The notes: generated by a model not told the origin, from the letters alone. Numbered from the stretch's first letter, positions 21,061 through 29,355 are shown. The stretch is 64,000 bases of DNA from Enterobacter sp. 638 (GCF_000016325.1 NC_009436.1:2666001-2730000), one strand, 5' to 3'. Numbers and translations: made by a program.

Positions 21061-22182
21061 ATGTCGCTGAAATTAATCAGAAGTCCCCTTTCTCTTGTAT
21101 TAGCAGGTTGTCTGGTGACGGCATTCTCCGCCCAGGCGGATATCGTCATCGGCGTCGCGGGGCCCTTCACCGGCCCGAACGCAACCTATGGCGATCAGTA
21201 CTGGCATGGGGCGACTCAGGCCGCAGAAGATATCAATGCCGCCGGTGGGATCAACGGCGAAAAGATTAAGCTGGTTCAGGGTGATGATGCCTGCGAGCCA
21301 AAACAGGCCGTCTCCGTCGCTAACCGTCTCGTTGATCAGGACAAAGTCAAAGCGGTTGTCGGCCATTTCTGCTCATCGTCTACCATGCCGGCTTCTGAGG
21401 TGTATAGCGATGCCGGCATTCTGGCTATCACTCCCGGCTCGACCAATCCGTTGATCACCGAACGCGGCATGAGCGATATGTTCCGCATGTGCGGACGTGA
21501 TGACCAGCAAGGGAAAGTCGCCAGCGATTTTATTATCGATAAGCTGAAAGCCAAACGCGTGGTGATCATTCACGATAAAGACACCTACGGTCAGGGACTG
21601 GCGGATGCGACGAAAGCTGCACTGGCAAAACGTGGCGTAAAAGATGTGATGTACGAAGGCCTCTCGCGCGGTGAAAAAGACTTTAACGCCCTGGTCACCA
21701 AAATCGGCGCGCAAAAACCTGATGTCGTGTTCTTCGGTGGTTGCCATCCAGAAGCCGGTCCGCTGGTGCGCCAGATGCGTGAGCAAGGCGTGCAGGCCAA
21801 ATTCTTCTCCGGCGATTGTATCGTCAACGAAGAGATGGTCACCGCGGCGGGTGGCCCGAAATACACCAACGGCATTTACATGACCTTTGGCAAAGATCCG
21901 CGTTTGATCCCCGACGGCAAAGCCGTCATCGAGAAATTCCGCACCAGCAAGTTTGAACCCGAAGGTTACACCCTTTATTCCTACGCTTCTGTTCAAGCCA
22001 TCGCCGCAGCCTTTAAAGCGACTGGCGGTACGGATTCAGCCAAAGCCAGCGCCTGGCTGAAAGCCAATCCGGTTGAAACGGTGATGGGTAAAAAAGCCTG
22101 GGATGACAAGGGTGACCTGAAAGTCTCCGACTACGTGGTGTATCAGTGGGATGACAAAGGGAAATATACCGAAGTGCCGTAA
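21061..22182 (+). CDS. Branched-chain amino-acid binding protein (LivJ/LivK type)
   Basis: A 373-aa periplasmic binding protein for leucine, isoleucine, valine or a related amino acid. The signal region ends SAQA before DIVIGVAGPFTGPNA, and the LivJ/LivK disulfide cysteines are present in GDDACEP and GHFCSSS. The start has an AAGGAA site; the frame stays open upstream without homology. A LAGC run inside the signal could mimic a lipobox, but the AQA site favours a soluble protein. First gene of a five-gene operon. E. coli K-12 has liv genes elsewhere, so this may be a second copy. Confidence 0.92.
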   Translation: MSLKLIRSPLSLVLAGCLVTAFSAQADIVIGVAGPFTGPNATYGDQYWHGATQAAEDINAAGGINGEKIKLVQGDDACEPKQAVSVANRLVDQDKVKAVVGHFCSSSTMPASEVYSDAGILAITPGSTNPLITERGMSDMFRMCGRDDQQGKVASDFIIDKLKAKRVVIIHDKDTYGQGLADATKAALAKRGVKDVMYEGLSRGEKDFNALVTKIGAQKPDVVFFGGCHPEAGPLVRQMREQGVQAKFFSGDCIVNEEMVTAAGGPKYTNGIYMTFGKDPRLIPDGKAVIEKFRTSKFEPEGYTLYSYASVQAIAAAFKATGGTDSAKASAWLKANPVETVMGKKAWDDKGDLKVSDYVVYQWDDKGKYTEVP

Positions 22183-22240
22183 CGGAACGGCGTCACGCTC
22201 AACGTCGATAGCATTGCAAATCGACGCGATATACACATCA

Positions 22241-22265
22241 GGCTGCACGCATGTGTCGTGCAGCC
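22241..22265 (+). promoter_or_regulatory. livJ-livH intercistronic hairpin
   Basis: Perfect 9-bp stem GGCTGCACG/CGTGCAGCC with a 7-base loop and no T run lies between the binding-protein gene and the first permease gene. It probably limits downstream expression or protects the upstream mRNA, so that binding protein is in excess. Confidence 0.6.
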
Positions 22266-22285
22266 CATAACACGAGCGCGCGGTG

Positions 22286-23200
22286 ATGAGCACATTCTTT
22301 CTTCAGCAGTTGATCAACGGCCTAACGCTGGGTTCCGTGTACGGACTCATTGCCATCGGTTATACGATGGTGTACGGCATTATCGGGATGATTAATTTCG
22401 CTCACGGCGAAGTGTATATGATTTCCGCCTATCTCAGCGCCATCGGCCTGGCGCTGCTCGCCTGGTTTGGTCTGGAGTCATTTCCGTTATTAATCCTCGG
22501 CACGCTGGTGTTCACCATCTTCGTGACGGGCGTATACGGCTGGACGATTGAACGAATAGCCTATAAACCGCTGCGAAACTCAACGCGCCTGGCTCCGCTG
22601 ATCTCGGCCATCGGGATGTCGTTAATCCTGCAAAACTACGCGCAAATCAGCCAGGGACCGCGTCAACAAGGCGTGCCCACAATGCTGGATGGTGTGTTCC
22701 GTTTTCACATTGGTGAGGGGTTTGTTCAAGTCACCTATACCAAAGTCTTTATTCTTATTGCCTCGTTCGCGGGCATGCTGCTGCTCACCTGGATAATCAG
22801 CAATACGCGATTAGGACGTATGTGCCGCGCCGTGCAACAGGATCGCAAAATGGCGTCGATTTTAGGGATCAACACCGACCGGATTATTTCGCTGGTGTTC
22901 GTGATAGGTGCAGCTATGGCTGGTCTGGCAGGTGTGTTGATTACCATGAACTACGGCACGTTTGATTTTTACGTCGGGTTTGTTATCGGCATAAAAGCCT
23001 TTACGGCTGCGGTTCTCGGCGGCATTGGTTCATTGCCCGGCGCAATGCTGGGCGGGTTGATTCTCGGGATAGCCGAGGCACAATTTTCGGGAATGGTGAA
23101 CTCTGACTACAAAGATGTGTTCTCGTTTGGATTACTGGTGGTGATCCTCATTTTTCGTCCTCAGGGACTGCTTGGCCGCCCGGTTGTCGCCAAAGTATGA
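22286..23200 (+). CDS. livH: Branched-chain amino-acid ABC permease LivH
   Basis: A 304-aa inner-membrane permease of the LivH family with about eight hydrophobic segments. Family blocks include NGLTLGSVYGLIAIGYTMVYG near the N-terminus, INFAHGEVYM, and GIKAFTAAVLGGIGSLPGAMLGG near the C-terminus. The ATG directly follows a GTG that could also start translation; no strong ribosome site is visible, and coupling across the preceding hairpin is possible. It forms the channel with LivM. Confidence 0.92.
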   Translation: MSTFFLQQLINGLTLGSVYGLIAIGYTMVYGIIGMINFAHGEVYMISAYLSAIGLALLAWFGLESFPLLILGTLVFTIFVTGVYGWTIERIAYKPLRNSTRLAPLISAIGMSLILQNYAQISQGPRQQGVPTMLDGVFRFHIGEGFVQVTYTKVFILIASFAGMLLLTWIISNTRLGRMCRAVQQDRKMASILGINTDRIISLVFVIGAAMAGLAGVLITMNYGTFDFYVGFVIGIKAFTAAVLGGIGSLPGAMLGGLILGIAEAQFSGMVNSDYKDVFSFGLLVVILIFRPQGLLGRPVVAKV

Positions 23201-23211
23201 GGGAGTCAAAT

Positions 23212-24501
23212 ATGACATCGCAAACAGATGTGCACGACGGTTTCTCACTCAAACGCTGCGTGCTGGATGCCATCTTTGCCGGCATGGTCGCATTAATCAT
23301 TTTTGGCCCCATCGTTGGCGTGGTGCTGGATGGCTACAGTTTCAACTTTGAAGGACGACGGCTGGCATGGATCGTTGCCACCGTGGTGACGGGACGCTTT
23401 TTACTGAGCGCGTTTTTGATGACGGCTGTGGGTTCACGGTTTTTATCGCGATTCGACACCGATAACGCGGGCGTTTACGTGCGGCCACCAGAATACAAAA
23501 GTCGGATGCGCTGGATTATCCCGCTGGTACTGACGCTGGCGGTCTGTTTCCCGTTTATCGCCACAAAATATGTGCTGACGGTAGCGATCCTTGGGCTGAT
23601 TTATGTCCTGTTGGGGCTGGGGCTGAATATCGTTGTCGGCCTCGCTGGTCTGCTGGACCTGGGATACGTTGCGTTTTACGCGATTGGCGCCTACGGTTTA
23701 GCGCTGGGTTATCAATATCTGGGCCTGGGATTCTGGACTATGCTGCCGCTGGCGGCCCTGATGGCCGCTGCTGCGGGGGCTTTGCTGGGGTTCCCGGTTC
23801 TGCGCATGCACGGCGATTATCTGGCGATAGTGACGCTCGGATTTGGGGAAATTATCCGTCTAATTCTCAACAACTGGCTGACCTTTACCGGCGGTCCAAA
23901 CGGCGTTTCGGCCCCTCCTCCCACCTTTTTCGGCCTTGAATTTGGACGACGAGCCAAAGAAGGCGGCGTGCCGTTCCATGAGTTTTTCCATCTGACCTAC
24001 AACCCCAACCTTAAGTTTATTTTCATCTATGTCGTTCTGCTGCTGGTCGTTTTGCTGGTGCTGTATGTCAAACACCGCCTGACGCGTATGCCAATTGGAC
24101 GCGCGTGGGAAGCGTTGCGCGAGGACGAAATCGCCTGTCGTTCGATGGGGCTTAATCATGTACTGGTCAAGCTCTCGGCGTTTACCCTTGGGGCGTCCAC
24201 AGCAGGCATTGCCGGGGTGTTCTTCGCGACCTATCAGGGATTTGTAAACCCCACTTCGTTTACGTTTTTTGAGTCCGCGCTAATCCTCGCCATCGTCGTT
24301 TTAGGCGGAATGGGCTCGACCGTCGGCGTAGTGTTAGCCGCCTTTGTCCTCACCGTGACGCCAGAGCTGTTGCGCAGCTTTGCGGAATACCGCGTGCTGT
24401 TATTCGGCATGCTGATGGTCGTGATGATGATCTGGCGGCCACGCGGTCTGATTCGCATTAACCGCAGTGGATTTGCGGTTCGCAAAGGAGTCGCGCCATG
24501 A
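23212..24501 (+). CDS. livM: Branched-chain amino-acid ABC permease LivM
   Basis: A 429-aa inner-membrane permease. The N-terminal extension with extra helices (about residues 1-105) before the core is typical of LivM. Core signatures include GLGLNIVVGLAGLLDLGYVAFYAIGAY (part) and the EAA-like loop WEALREDEIACRSMGL near residue 300, which contacts the ATPases. The ATG has a GAGGGAG site. It starts 11 bases after livH and overlaps livG by four bases. Confidence 0.92.
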   Translation: MTSQTDVHDGFSLKRCVLDAIFAGMVALIIFGPIVGVVLDGYSFNFEGRRLAWIVATVVTGRFLLSAFLMTAVGSRFLSRFDTDNAGVYVRPPEYKSRMRWIIPLVLTLAVCFPFIATKYVLTVAILGLIYVLLGLGLNIVVGLAGLLDLGYVAFYAIGAYGLALGYQYLGLGFWTMLPLAALMAAAAGALLGFPVLRMHGDYLAIVTLGFGEIIRLILNNWLTFTGGPNGVSAPPPTFFGLEFGRRAKEGGVPFHEFFHLTYNPNLKFIFIYVVLLLVVLLVLYVKHRLTRMPIGRAWEALREDEIACRSMGLNHVLVKLSAFTLGASTAGIAGVFFATYQGFVNPTSFTFFESALILAIVVLGGMGSTVGVVLAAFVLTVTPELLRSFAEYRVLLFGMLMVVMMIWRPRGLIRINRSGFAVRKGVAP

Positions 24502-25373
24502 ACGGGACGATACTAAACGTTGAACATTTAATGATGCATTTCGGCGGCATTAAAGCGCTAAACGATGTAAATCTGAAAGTCCAGCGTGGCTCAATAACCG
24601 CTTTAATCGGGCCGAATGGCGCTGGGAAAACCACGGTGTTTAACTGCCTGACCGGCTTCTACAAAGCCTCCGGCGGCACGATCCTGTTCAATACGCGCAG
24701 CAAAACCACGAACGTGATTCAGGTTCTTGGACAAAAATTCCAGCCCGGTGACTGGATCAATCCGGCGCAGCTTGGCGGGCGTATTTTCTACAAAATGTTT
24801 GGCGGGACGCACCTGGTCAACCGCGCTGGGCTGGCGCGTACCTTCCAGAATATCCGTCTTTTTCGGGAAATGTCTGTGGTGGAAAACCTGCTGGTCGCTC
24901 AGCATATGCGCGTTAACCGTAACCTGATTGCCGGGGTGCTGAATACTCCCGCCTACCGTCGCGCGGAAAGCGATGCGCTTGATCGGGCGTTTTACTGGCT
25001 GGAAGTGGTGGATCTGGTGGATTGCGCTAACCGCCTGGCAGGCGAGATGTCCTACGGCCAGCAGCGGCGTCTCGAAATCGCGCGTGCGATGTGTACGGGG
25101 CCGGAAATGCTGTGTTTGGATGAACCCGCCGCGGGATTAAACCCCGTCGAAACGCGTGCGCTGAGTAAAATCATTCGCTTTTTGCGCGACCATCATGCGA
25201 TCACGGTCTTGCTGATTGAACATGATATGGGAATGGTGATGGAGATTTCAGATCACATTATTGTACTCGACCATGGCGATGTGATTGCACAGGGTAAACC
25301 GCATGAAATCCAGCATGATGAGAAGGTTATCGCCGCTTATCTGGGCACCGATGAAAGCGAGGTCAGCGTATGA
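24498..25373 (+). CDS. livG: Branched-chain amino-acid ABC ATPase LivG
   Basis: A 291-aa ATP-binding subunit. Walker A GPNGAGKTT (about residues 37-45), an extended LivG-type insertion near residues 60-110, signature MSYGQQRRLEIARAM, and Walker B MLCLDEPAAGLNP. The C-terminal AYLGTDE is typical of LivG. It pairs with LivF to energise LivHM. Its start and stop each overlap neighbours by four bases, indicating translational coupling. Confidence 0.94.
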   Translation: MNGTILNVEHLMMHFGGIKALNDVNLKVQRGSITALIGPNGAGKTTVFNCLTGFYKASGGTILFNTRSKTTNVIQVLGQKFQPGDWINPAQLGGRIFYKMFGGTHLVNRAGLARTFQNIRLFREMSVVENLLVAQHMRVNRNLIAGVLNTPAYRRAESDALDRAFYWLEVVDLVDCANRLAGEMSYGQQRRLEIARAMCTGPEMLCLDEPAAGLNPVETRALSKIIRFLRDHHAITVLLIEHDMGMVMEISDHIIVLDHGDVIAQGKPHEIQHDEKVIAAYLGTDESEVSV

Positions 25374-26086
25374 GCGAGACGATGCTGGAATTTAAGGACG
25401 TGGATGTTTTTTATGGCGTGATTCAGGCATTAAAGCAGGTTTCTTTGCAGGTGAATAAAGGCGAAACCGTGGCGCTGATTGGTGCTAACGGCGCGGGAAA
25501 ATCGACGCTATTGATGTCCATTTTTGGCCAGCCCCGCATTCGAAAAGGTCAGATCCTCTTTTGCGGCGAGGATATCAGCCATCAATCAACGCATTATGTG
25601 GCATCGGGCGGCATCGCGCAGGCCCCCGAAGGTCGACGTATTTTCCCGGATATGACCGTTGAAGAAAATTTGCTGATGGGGACCATTCCTGTGGGTAACC
25701 AACATGCCGCGCACGATCTGCAAACTATGTTTGATTTGTTCCCGCGACTGAAAGAGCGACGCAAACAGCGGGCGATGACCATGTCCGGGGGAGAGCAGCA
25801 AATGCTGGCAATTGCGCGCGCGTTGATGAGTCGTCCAAAACTGCTGCTGCTCGATGAGCCAAGTCTTGGGCTTGCGCCAATTGTGGTAAAACAAATCTTC
25901 CAGACGCTGCGCGAACTGGCACGAAACGGGATGACGATCTTTTTGGTGGAGCAAAATGCGCATCACGCGCTCAAGCTCTCCGATCGCGGGTATGTGATGG
26001 TCAACGGGCAAATCCGACTGAGCGGTAGCGGCGAGGAACTGTTAGGTAATGAGGATGTGCGAAAAGCGTATTTGGGCGGCGTGTAA
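25370..26086 (+). CDS. livF: Branched-chain amino-acid ABC ATPase LivF
   Basis: A 238-aa ATP-binding subunit. Walker A GANGAGKST, signature MSGGEQQMLAIARAL, Walker B LLLLDEPSLGLAP, and the family end KAYLGG. It is the last gene of the operon; the terminator-like sequence downstream (26105-26127) is a degenerate stem that belongs to the tRNA-Leu relic described next. Confidence 0.94.
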   Translation: MSETMLEFKDVDVFYGVIQALKQVSLQVNKGETVALIGANGAGKSTLLMSIFGQPRIRKGQILFCGEDISHQSTHYVASGGIAQAPEGRRIFPDMTVEENLLMGTIPVGNQHAAHDLQTMFDLFPRLKERRKQRAMTMSGGEQQMLAIARALMSRPKLLLLDEPSLGLAPIVVKQIFQTLRELARNGMTIFLVEQNAHHALKLSDRGYVMVNGQIRLSGSGEELLGNEDVRKAYLGGV

Positions 26087-26114
26087 TCCACAGGGAATTT
26101 GGTGAATAAAGCAG

Positions 26115-26220
26115 CTTTCGGAGCTTTCACGACACGGCTTATTGATTTGATTACTCTTCGCTTTCCCTTGTAAATGACGCAAGACTTGAATCCGCAGACC
26201 GCAAGTGCCGAAGAATTTTA
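26115..26220 (+). repeat. Decayed copy of the tRNA-Leu 3' end and its terminator (probable att relic)
   Basis: This segment repeats, in the same orientation, the sequence around the 3' end of the tRNA-Leu gene 4.5 kb away (30664-30770). Over the first 43 bases 38 are identical, including TTTCACGACAC and GCTTATTG. The rest aligns with gaps to the tRNA itself, sharing AGACTTGAA and GATTTTA-like blocks up to the anticodon loop. It is too degraded to be a tRNA. It marks the far end of the 26.2-30.7 kb island. Confidence 0.75.
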
Positions 26221-26376
26221 ACATCACGCATGTTGTTCATAAAAACTCAGGCGTTATTTAGCTCAATAATTCATTATGGCGAGGAGTTTGAGTGGGCATT
26301 GTACAGCATGGACTATCCTGTCAACGCGCCGGCTGACTCAATTTGTGGTACACTACCCTTCCAAGAGAAATTTGTC

Positions 26377-26610
26377 ATGAAATCAGAAGACACCCTCGAC
26401 TGGTACCCAGCCCAGCTCCCACCCGTAAAAATCATTCTGGGTAATGCAGTGCTCGAAGTCGGTAAAACAGGCCGCCCAATCAACACTCGCACGCTTCTTG
26501 AATACCTGCAGGTTACGCAAAAAAAACTATCAGGCAGAGATAACAAAGTCGCAATGCAAACCGCTATCGAAGTGCTCAGGGATAACCAAAAGGTAAACGG
26601 AAGATTGTAG
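26377..26610 (+). CDS. AriR/YmgB-like small protein
   Basis: A 77-aa protein whose helical core (ILGNAVLEVGKTGRPINTRTLLEYL, given in part, then AMQTAIEVLRDN) resembles the E. coli AriR/YmgB/YcgZ family, small dimeric regulators of biofilm, acid resistance and Rcs signalling. The ATG at 26377 was chosen by similarity in length; the frame is open for 49 codons upstream but that part has no family features. A GGTACACTA run about 30 bases upstream may be the -10. First gene of the tRNA-Leu island. Family membership is by eye and moderately sure. Confidence 0.6.
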   Translation: MKSEDTLDWYPAQLPPVKIILGNAVLEVGKTGRPINTRTLLEYLQVTQKKLSGRDNKVAMQTAIEVLRDNQKVNGRL

Positions 26611-26872
26611 ACGATTGCGCTGCGCGCTAAACATTTTCCGGGCATGAAAGAATGAGCGCTTCATCATCAAAATAGGGATATGAGATACGGATTAAATGAT
26701 GTCTGCTATTCGCTCAAATATTATGAGCCTCATTACAGACGATACCGGTAGATTTTTCTCAGAAAAAACTTGTATTGCCAAATCCCTGGCATTTCCTAAT
26801 TCATCGTAAAAAACACGAGTAATTATTATAGTAAACGTGTATCGTGGTCGTCCCTTATATCAGGAGATGCCT

Positions 26873-27031
26873 ATGTCTGGACGTAAAAATTCACAAACCC
26901 GTCGTAATTATTTAGTCAAATGCCCATGCCCAAACTGTTCTAAAGACTCAGAACACAGTTTTAGTCGCGTTCAAAAAGGTTCCCAGCTGGTCTGCCCGTT
27001 TTGCAGCACCTTGTTCAAGTCATCAAAATGA
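26873..27031 (+). CDS. YnfU-type zinc-ribbon microprotein
   Basis: A 52-aa basic protein with two Cys pairs, CPCPNC near residues 17-22 and CPFC near 42-45, separated by the segment SEHSFSRVQKGSQLV. This is a zinc-ribbon arrangement and fits the YnfU family of small zinc-binding proteins. CAGGAG lies eight bases before the ATG, which decides the start over one 12 codons upstream. In E. coli ynfU also lies near cold-shock genes, as here. Function unknown. Confidence 0.75.
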   Translation: MSGRKNSQTRRNYLVKCPCPNCSKDSEHSFSRVQKGSQLVCPFCSTLFKSSK

Positions 27032-27325
27032 CTGCAAAAAATTGTTGCAGATATGATGAGCGTTGCAACTAACGCCCCATATTTAGCCATAGTTTAGGGA
27101 ATACCAAAAATGATGCTGTTGTAGGCCGTCTAATCATTGATGCTCATTACTGTTTATACTGTCAGTTAACGTCAACTTTTAGACTGTTCATGCGAGAGGC
27201 CTGCGCTTCATCATTCCGGTCAGCACAACTGAAAAGATGCTGGCCTCATTTTAAAAATTTTCGGCCTTTCAATCATCTTACAGTTATGCCTGCTACGGCA
27301 TCGTTCCCCTCGGTATCGCAGCTAT

Positions 27326-27544
27326 TTATTTATCACAAAGTATTACGTTAGAAGCAGCGGGACCTTTGTTACCATTATAAATAGTGTACTCAACCTTCTG
27401 TCCTTCAAATAGGGTTTGACAATCATCACCCTTAAGATTCGAAACATGGACTGAGATATCTTTGCCTCCATCAAGAGGAGAGATGAAACCAAAACCTTTA
27501 TCTTCTTTATACCACTTTACCAGGCCTCTGATTCTTGAGGACAT
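27326..27544 (-). CDS. Divergent cold-shock protein (CspA family)
   Basis: A 72-aa single cold-shock domain. RNP1 KGFGFI is intact, but the second RNA-binding motif reads ISVHVSNL instead of VFVHFSAI, losing two stacking Phe residues, and WYKEDK replaces WFNXXK. It therefore sits between true CspA proteins and degenerate CspF/CspH types, and RNA affinity may be reduced. TAGGAG precedes the ATG. The roughly 140-base leader resembles the cspA mRNA leader, so cold induction is likely. Confidence 0.88.
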   Translation of the reverse strand: MSSRIRGLVKWYKEDKGFGFISPLDGGKDISVHVSNLKGDDCQTLFEGQKVEYTIYNGNKGPAASNVILCDK

Positions 27545-27690
27545 ATTGACTCCTATTACGCATGATGAGTGGGGTAATAAACGTATAATAATAAACGTAT
27601 GGACTCAGAAGGAAGGGTATCAGCGATAGCACCTGGTAATGAGGACTGCCCGATAAAATGTTTACGTTCGCTTGTACATCGAACTTATCA
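27545..27690 (-). promoter_or_regulatory. cspA-type mRNA leader with cold-box-like hairpin
   Basis: Read leftward, the stretch contains GTTCG-N9-CGAAC (27666-27684, with TGTAC in its loop), then GCAGTCCTCATT (27638-27649), then CTATCGCTGATACCC, in the same order as in the E. coli cspA leader, where TATCGTTGATACCC occurs. This leader is a known temperature-responsive RNA structure in cspA. A frame across it on the other strand (27599-27829) is therefore unlikely to be a gene. Confidence 0.6.
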
Positions 27691-28058
27691 GGACATTAAG
27701 GCACGGACGGTGACAATAAGCAAAGCATTCTTTACTATCCATCTCATGTGCTATGACATTTTGCCGGGCCGAAAGCCTTTCAAGAGAAGATTATCCCCCA
27801 CACGTTCAAAGCGCTTTTACCTGTTATAAGGTCAAGATTTAAAGACTGCCAAACAATGTCTAACGTCTTAATTTTCTTCATGCTTCTACACATCACTTCT
27901 ATCCTAGAAGAGTCATATGAAGCAGACTATCGAGTTGCCGTTCTGGACCAAATTATCGGATGATAATCACAAATGTCTGAAAACGACGACCACGCGGTAC
28001 ACGAATGAAGTAAGGCGTGTATGCTTAAATGTATACATTAACAATGCGGGACAGCGAC

Positions 28059-28286
28059 ATGTTTAGCTTTTCATCCAACGAATTCGTCACAAACGATGTT
28101 GACAGAGTCATAGGCAGTGCTGTCTTTGACATTATCCAGGCCGGCGTAGCTGACCACATAACGCCAAAAATGCTGATTCAGCACCTTACTCGCAAGTATG
28201 TGCATATTTACGAAACGAGCGCTTCCGTTGACGAAGCGTTAGCCTATGAAGCCGCAATAAAACAACTCGAAAATTCACTTGGTTAA
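28059..28286 (+). CDS. Second AriR/YmgB-like small protein
   Basis: A 75-aa, largely helical protein whose core DRVIGSAVFDIIQAG...TPKMLIQHL...ALAYEAAIKQLENSL has the spacing of the AriR/YmgB family, like the gene at 26377. Candidate starts are 28029, 28044 and 28059; 28059 is preferred because GGGA lies seven bases before it and the length then matches the other copy. A 49-codon frame (27917-28066) ends eight bases inside this start and may couple translation. Confidence 0.5.
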   Translation: MFSFSSNEFVTNDVDRVIGSAVFDIIQAGVADHITPKMLIQHLTRKYVHIYETSASVDEALAYEAAIKQLENSLG

Positions 28287-28510
28287 TAGAAGTTTTATCA
28301 ATGCATAACACTGTGTGATGTCGCAGAAATTGACCTTTCACGCAGTGTTATTGATTGGCTGTGATAGGAGATGAGAGCCCCTGAGATCAGTATTTGAGGC
28401 AATCGTCATATCGGCATGTTCACTGCTAAAAAATCCATCCCACCTCCATACTGCAAACTCTTTTAATATTTCATATCTGCTGCGGAATATGATCTTGATA
28501 AGGTAACAGT

Positions 28511-28591
28511 ATGCCAGATACAGAAAAGTGTCCTGTTGACGGTACTCATGACTGCTTATTCTGGAAAACACCTACACTGGTTGACCTCTGA
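28511..28591 (+). CDS. Possible 26-aa Cys-containing microprotein
   Basis: A short frame reading MPDTEKCPVDGTHDCLFWK and ending TLVDL, with an AAGG site seven bases before the ATG. It precedes the 31-aa membrane microprotein by 53 bases, so both could be on one transcript ending at the terminator at 28781. I recognise no homologue; the evidence is ribosome-site spacing and position only. Confidence 0.3.
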   Translation: MPDTEKCPVDGTHDCLFWKTPTLVDL

Positions 28592-28644
28592 ATAATCAAT
28601 ATTATTATCTCTCTAGCTTATTAAACTGACGTAGGGAGGATAGA

Positions 28645-28740
28645 TTGTTGGGTTGGAAATTTCTGATCGGATTTCTTTTTGCCACCATCGTTGGATTTGC
28701 ACTATTTGGTTTCGTTTTTTCACTCCAGCAGTTGAAGTAA
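28645..28740 (+). CDS. TTG-started 31-aa single-span membrane microprotein
   Basis: The frame reads (M)LGWKFLIGFLFATIVGF followed by ALFGFVFSLQQLK. One hydrophobic helix spans about residues 6-26, with a Lys near each end. The start is TTG, preceded by a strong GGGAGG six bases upstream (28634-28639); a terminator follows 40 bases after the stop. A good ribosome site, a clean membrane helix and a terminator together make it likely to be real despite its size. It could modulate a membrane protein, as many such microproteins do; no homologue recognised. Confidence 0.6.
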   Translation: MLGWKFLIGFLFATIVGFALFGFVFSLQQLK

Positions 28741-28780
28741 AACGACGCTCATCTTCTGTTATATGCCATGCCTTAAACGT

Positions 28781-28807
28781 AAAAAACCCGCTCAAGGCGG
28801 GTTTTTT
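28781..28807. terminator. Strong bidirectional terminator
   Basis: AAAAAACCCGC-TCAA-GGCGGGTTTTTT. It ends the rightward microprotein transcript and can also end the leftward csp transcript (28878-29090). Confidence 0.92.
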
Positions 28808-28877
28808 ATCACGTTCACTTATCTGCTCAGGCTGAAGCCATCATCGCTGTCATAAGTGTTCATGGCGTTATCAGCTA

Positions 28878-29090
28878 TTAAAGCGCGGTAACGTTAGCAG
28901 CTGCCGGACCTTTGGCACCATTCTCAATCGAGAACTCAACCTTCTGTCCTTCATCCAGCGTTTTGTAATCGCTGCTCTGAATAGCAGAAAAATGTACGAA
29001 TACATCTTTGCTACCATCGGCTGGGGTAATGAAGCCGAAGCCTTTTTCAGAGTTAAACCATTTTACTAAACCAGTCATTTTGTTAGACAT
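28878..29090 (-). CDS. Cold-shock protein of the CspA family
   Basis: A 70-aa cold-shock domain protein with both RNA-binding motifs intact, KGFGFI and VFVHFSAI, and the start [12 protein letters not shown] shared with CspB, CspG and CspI. It should bind single-stranded RNA and melt secondary structure at low temperature. The ATG at 29090 was chosen by homology; 15 upstream codons are leader. A 175-base leader closely like that of cspA lies upstream. The exact Csp name cannot be fixed from sequence alone. Confidence 0.94.
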   Translation of the reverse strand: MSNKMTGLVKWFNSEKGFGFITPADGSKDVFVHFSAIQSSDYKTLDEGQKVEFSIENGAKGPAAANVTAL

Positions 29091-29265
29091 AGATATTTCC
29101 TTAAATTTTCTTGAGCCACACGTGGCGGCGAACATGGCCTGCTTGCAGATGAGGACTTATTGGGCACTTAGGAGGAGGCTCATGCATAAGAGTATCTAAG
29201 GATATCGCTTGAAATGAGGACTGCTTTACTAAAACTGCTTTCATAAGGTCTGTATGCCAAACCGA
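29091..29265 (-). promoter_or_regulatory. cspA-type 5' leader with cold box
   Basis: Read leftward it begins TCGGTTTGGCATACAGACC (29247-29265), closely matching the E. coli cspA cold box GGTTTGACGTACAGACC. It continues with AAAGCAG, AGTAAAGCAGTCC and TTCAAGCGATATCC blocks in cspA order. This leader is a thermosensing RNA in cspA. The likely transcription start is near 29265. Confidence 0.75.
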
Positions 29266-29355
29266 TGAGGCATGTTGGACTCTTATGGGATAATAATCAA
29301 GGTTAGTTTTGTCAGTGATTTGTTGGGAAAATTTACAATTCTAAAAGGGAGTAAT

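Noticed and set aside
20575..21170. Two minus-strand frames (100 and 102 codons) between yecA and the liv operon
   Set aside because: They overlap the yecA start or the livJ-like signal sequence, show no family pattern, and fit better as promoter DNA.
26163..26220. Possible second tRNA-Leu gene
   Set aside because: The acceptor stem, CCA end and 5' half are missing or mutated, so it is only a relic of the tRNA 3' end.
27599..27829. 76-codon plus-strand frame upstream of the divergent csp gene
   Set aside because: It has no ribosome site and lies on the opposite strand of a conserved cspA-type leader, which explains the sequence.
28338..28571. 77-codon minus-strand frame in the island
   Set aside because: No ribosome site or recognisable domain, and it overlaps a better-placed short plus-strand frame.
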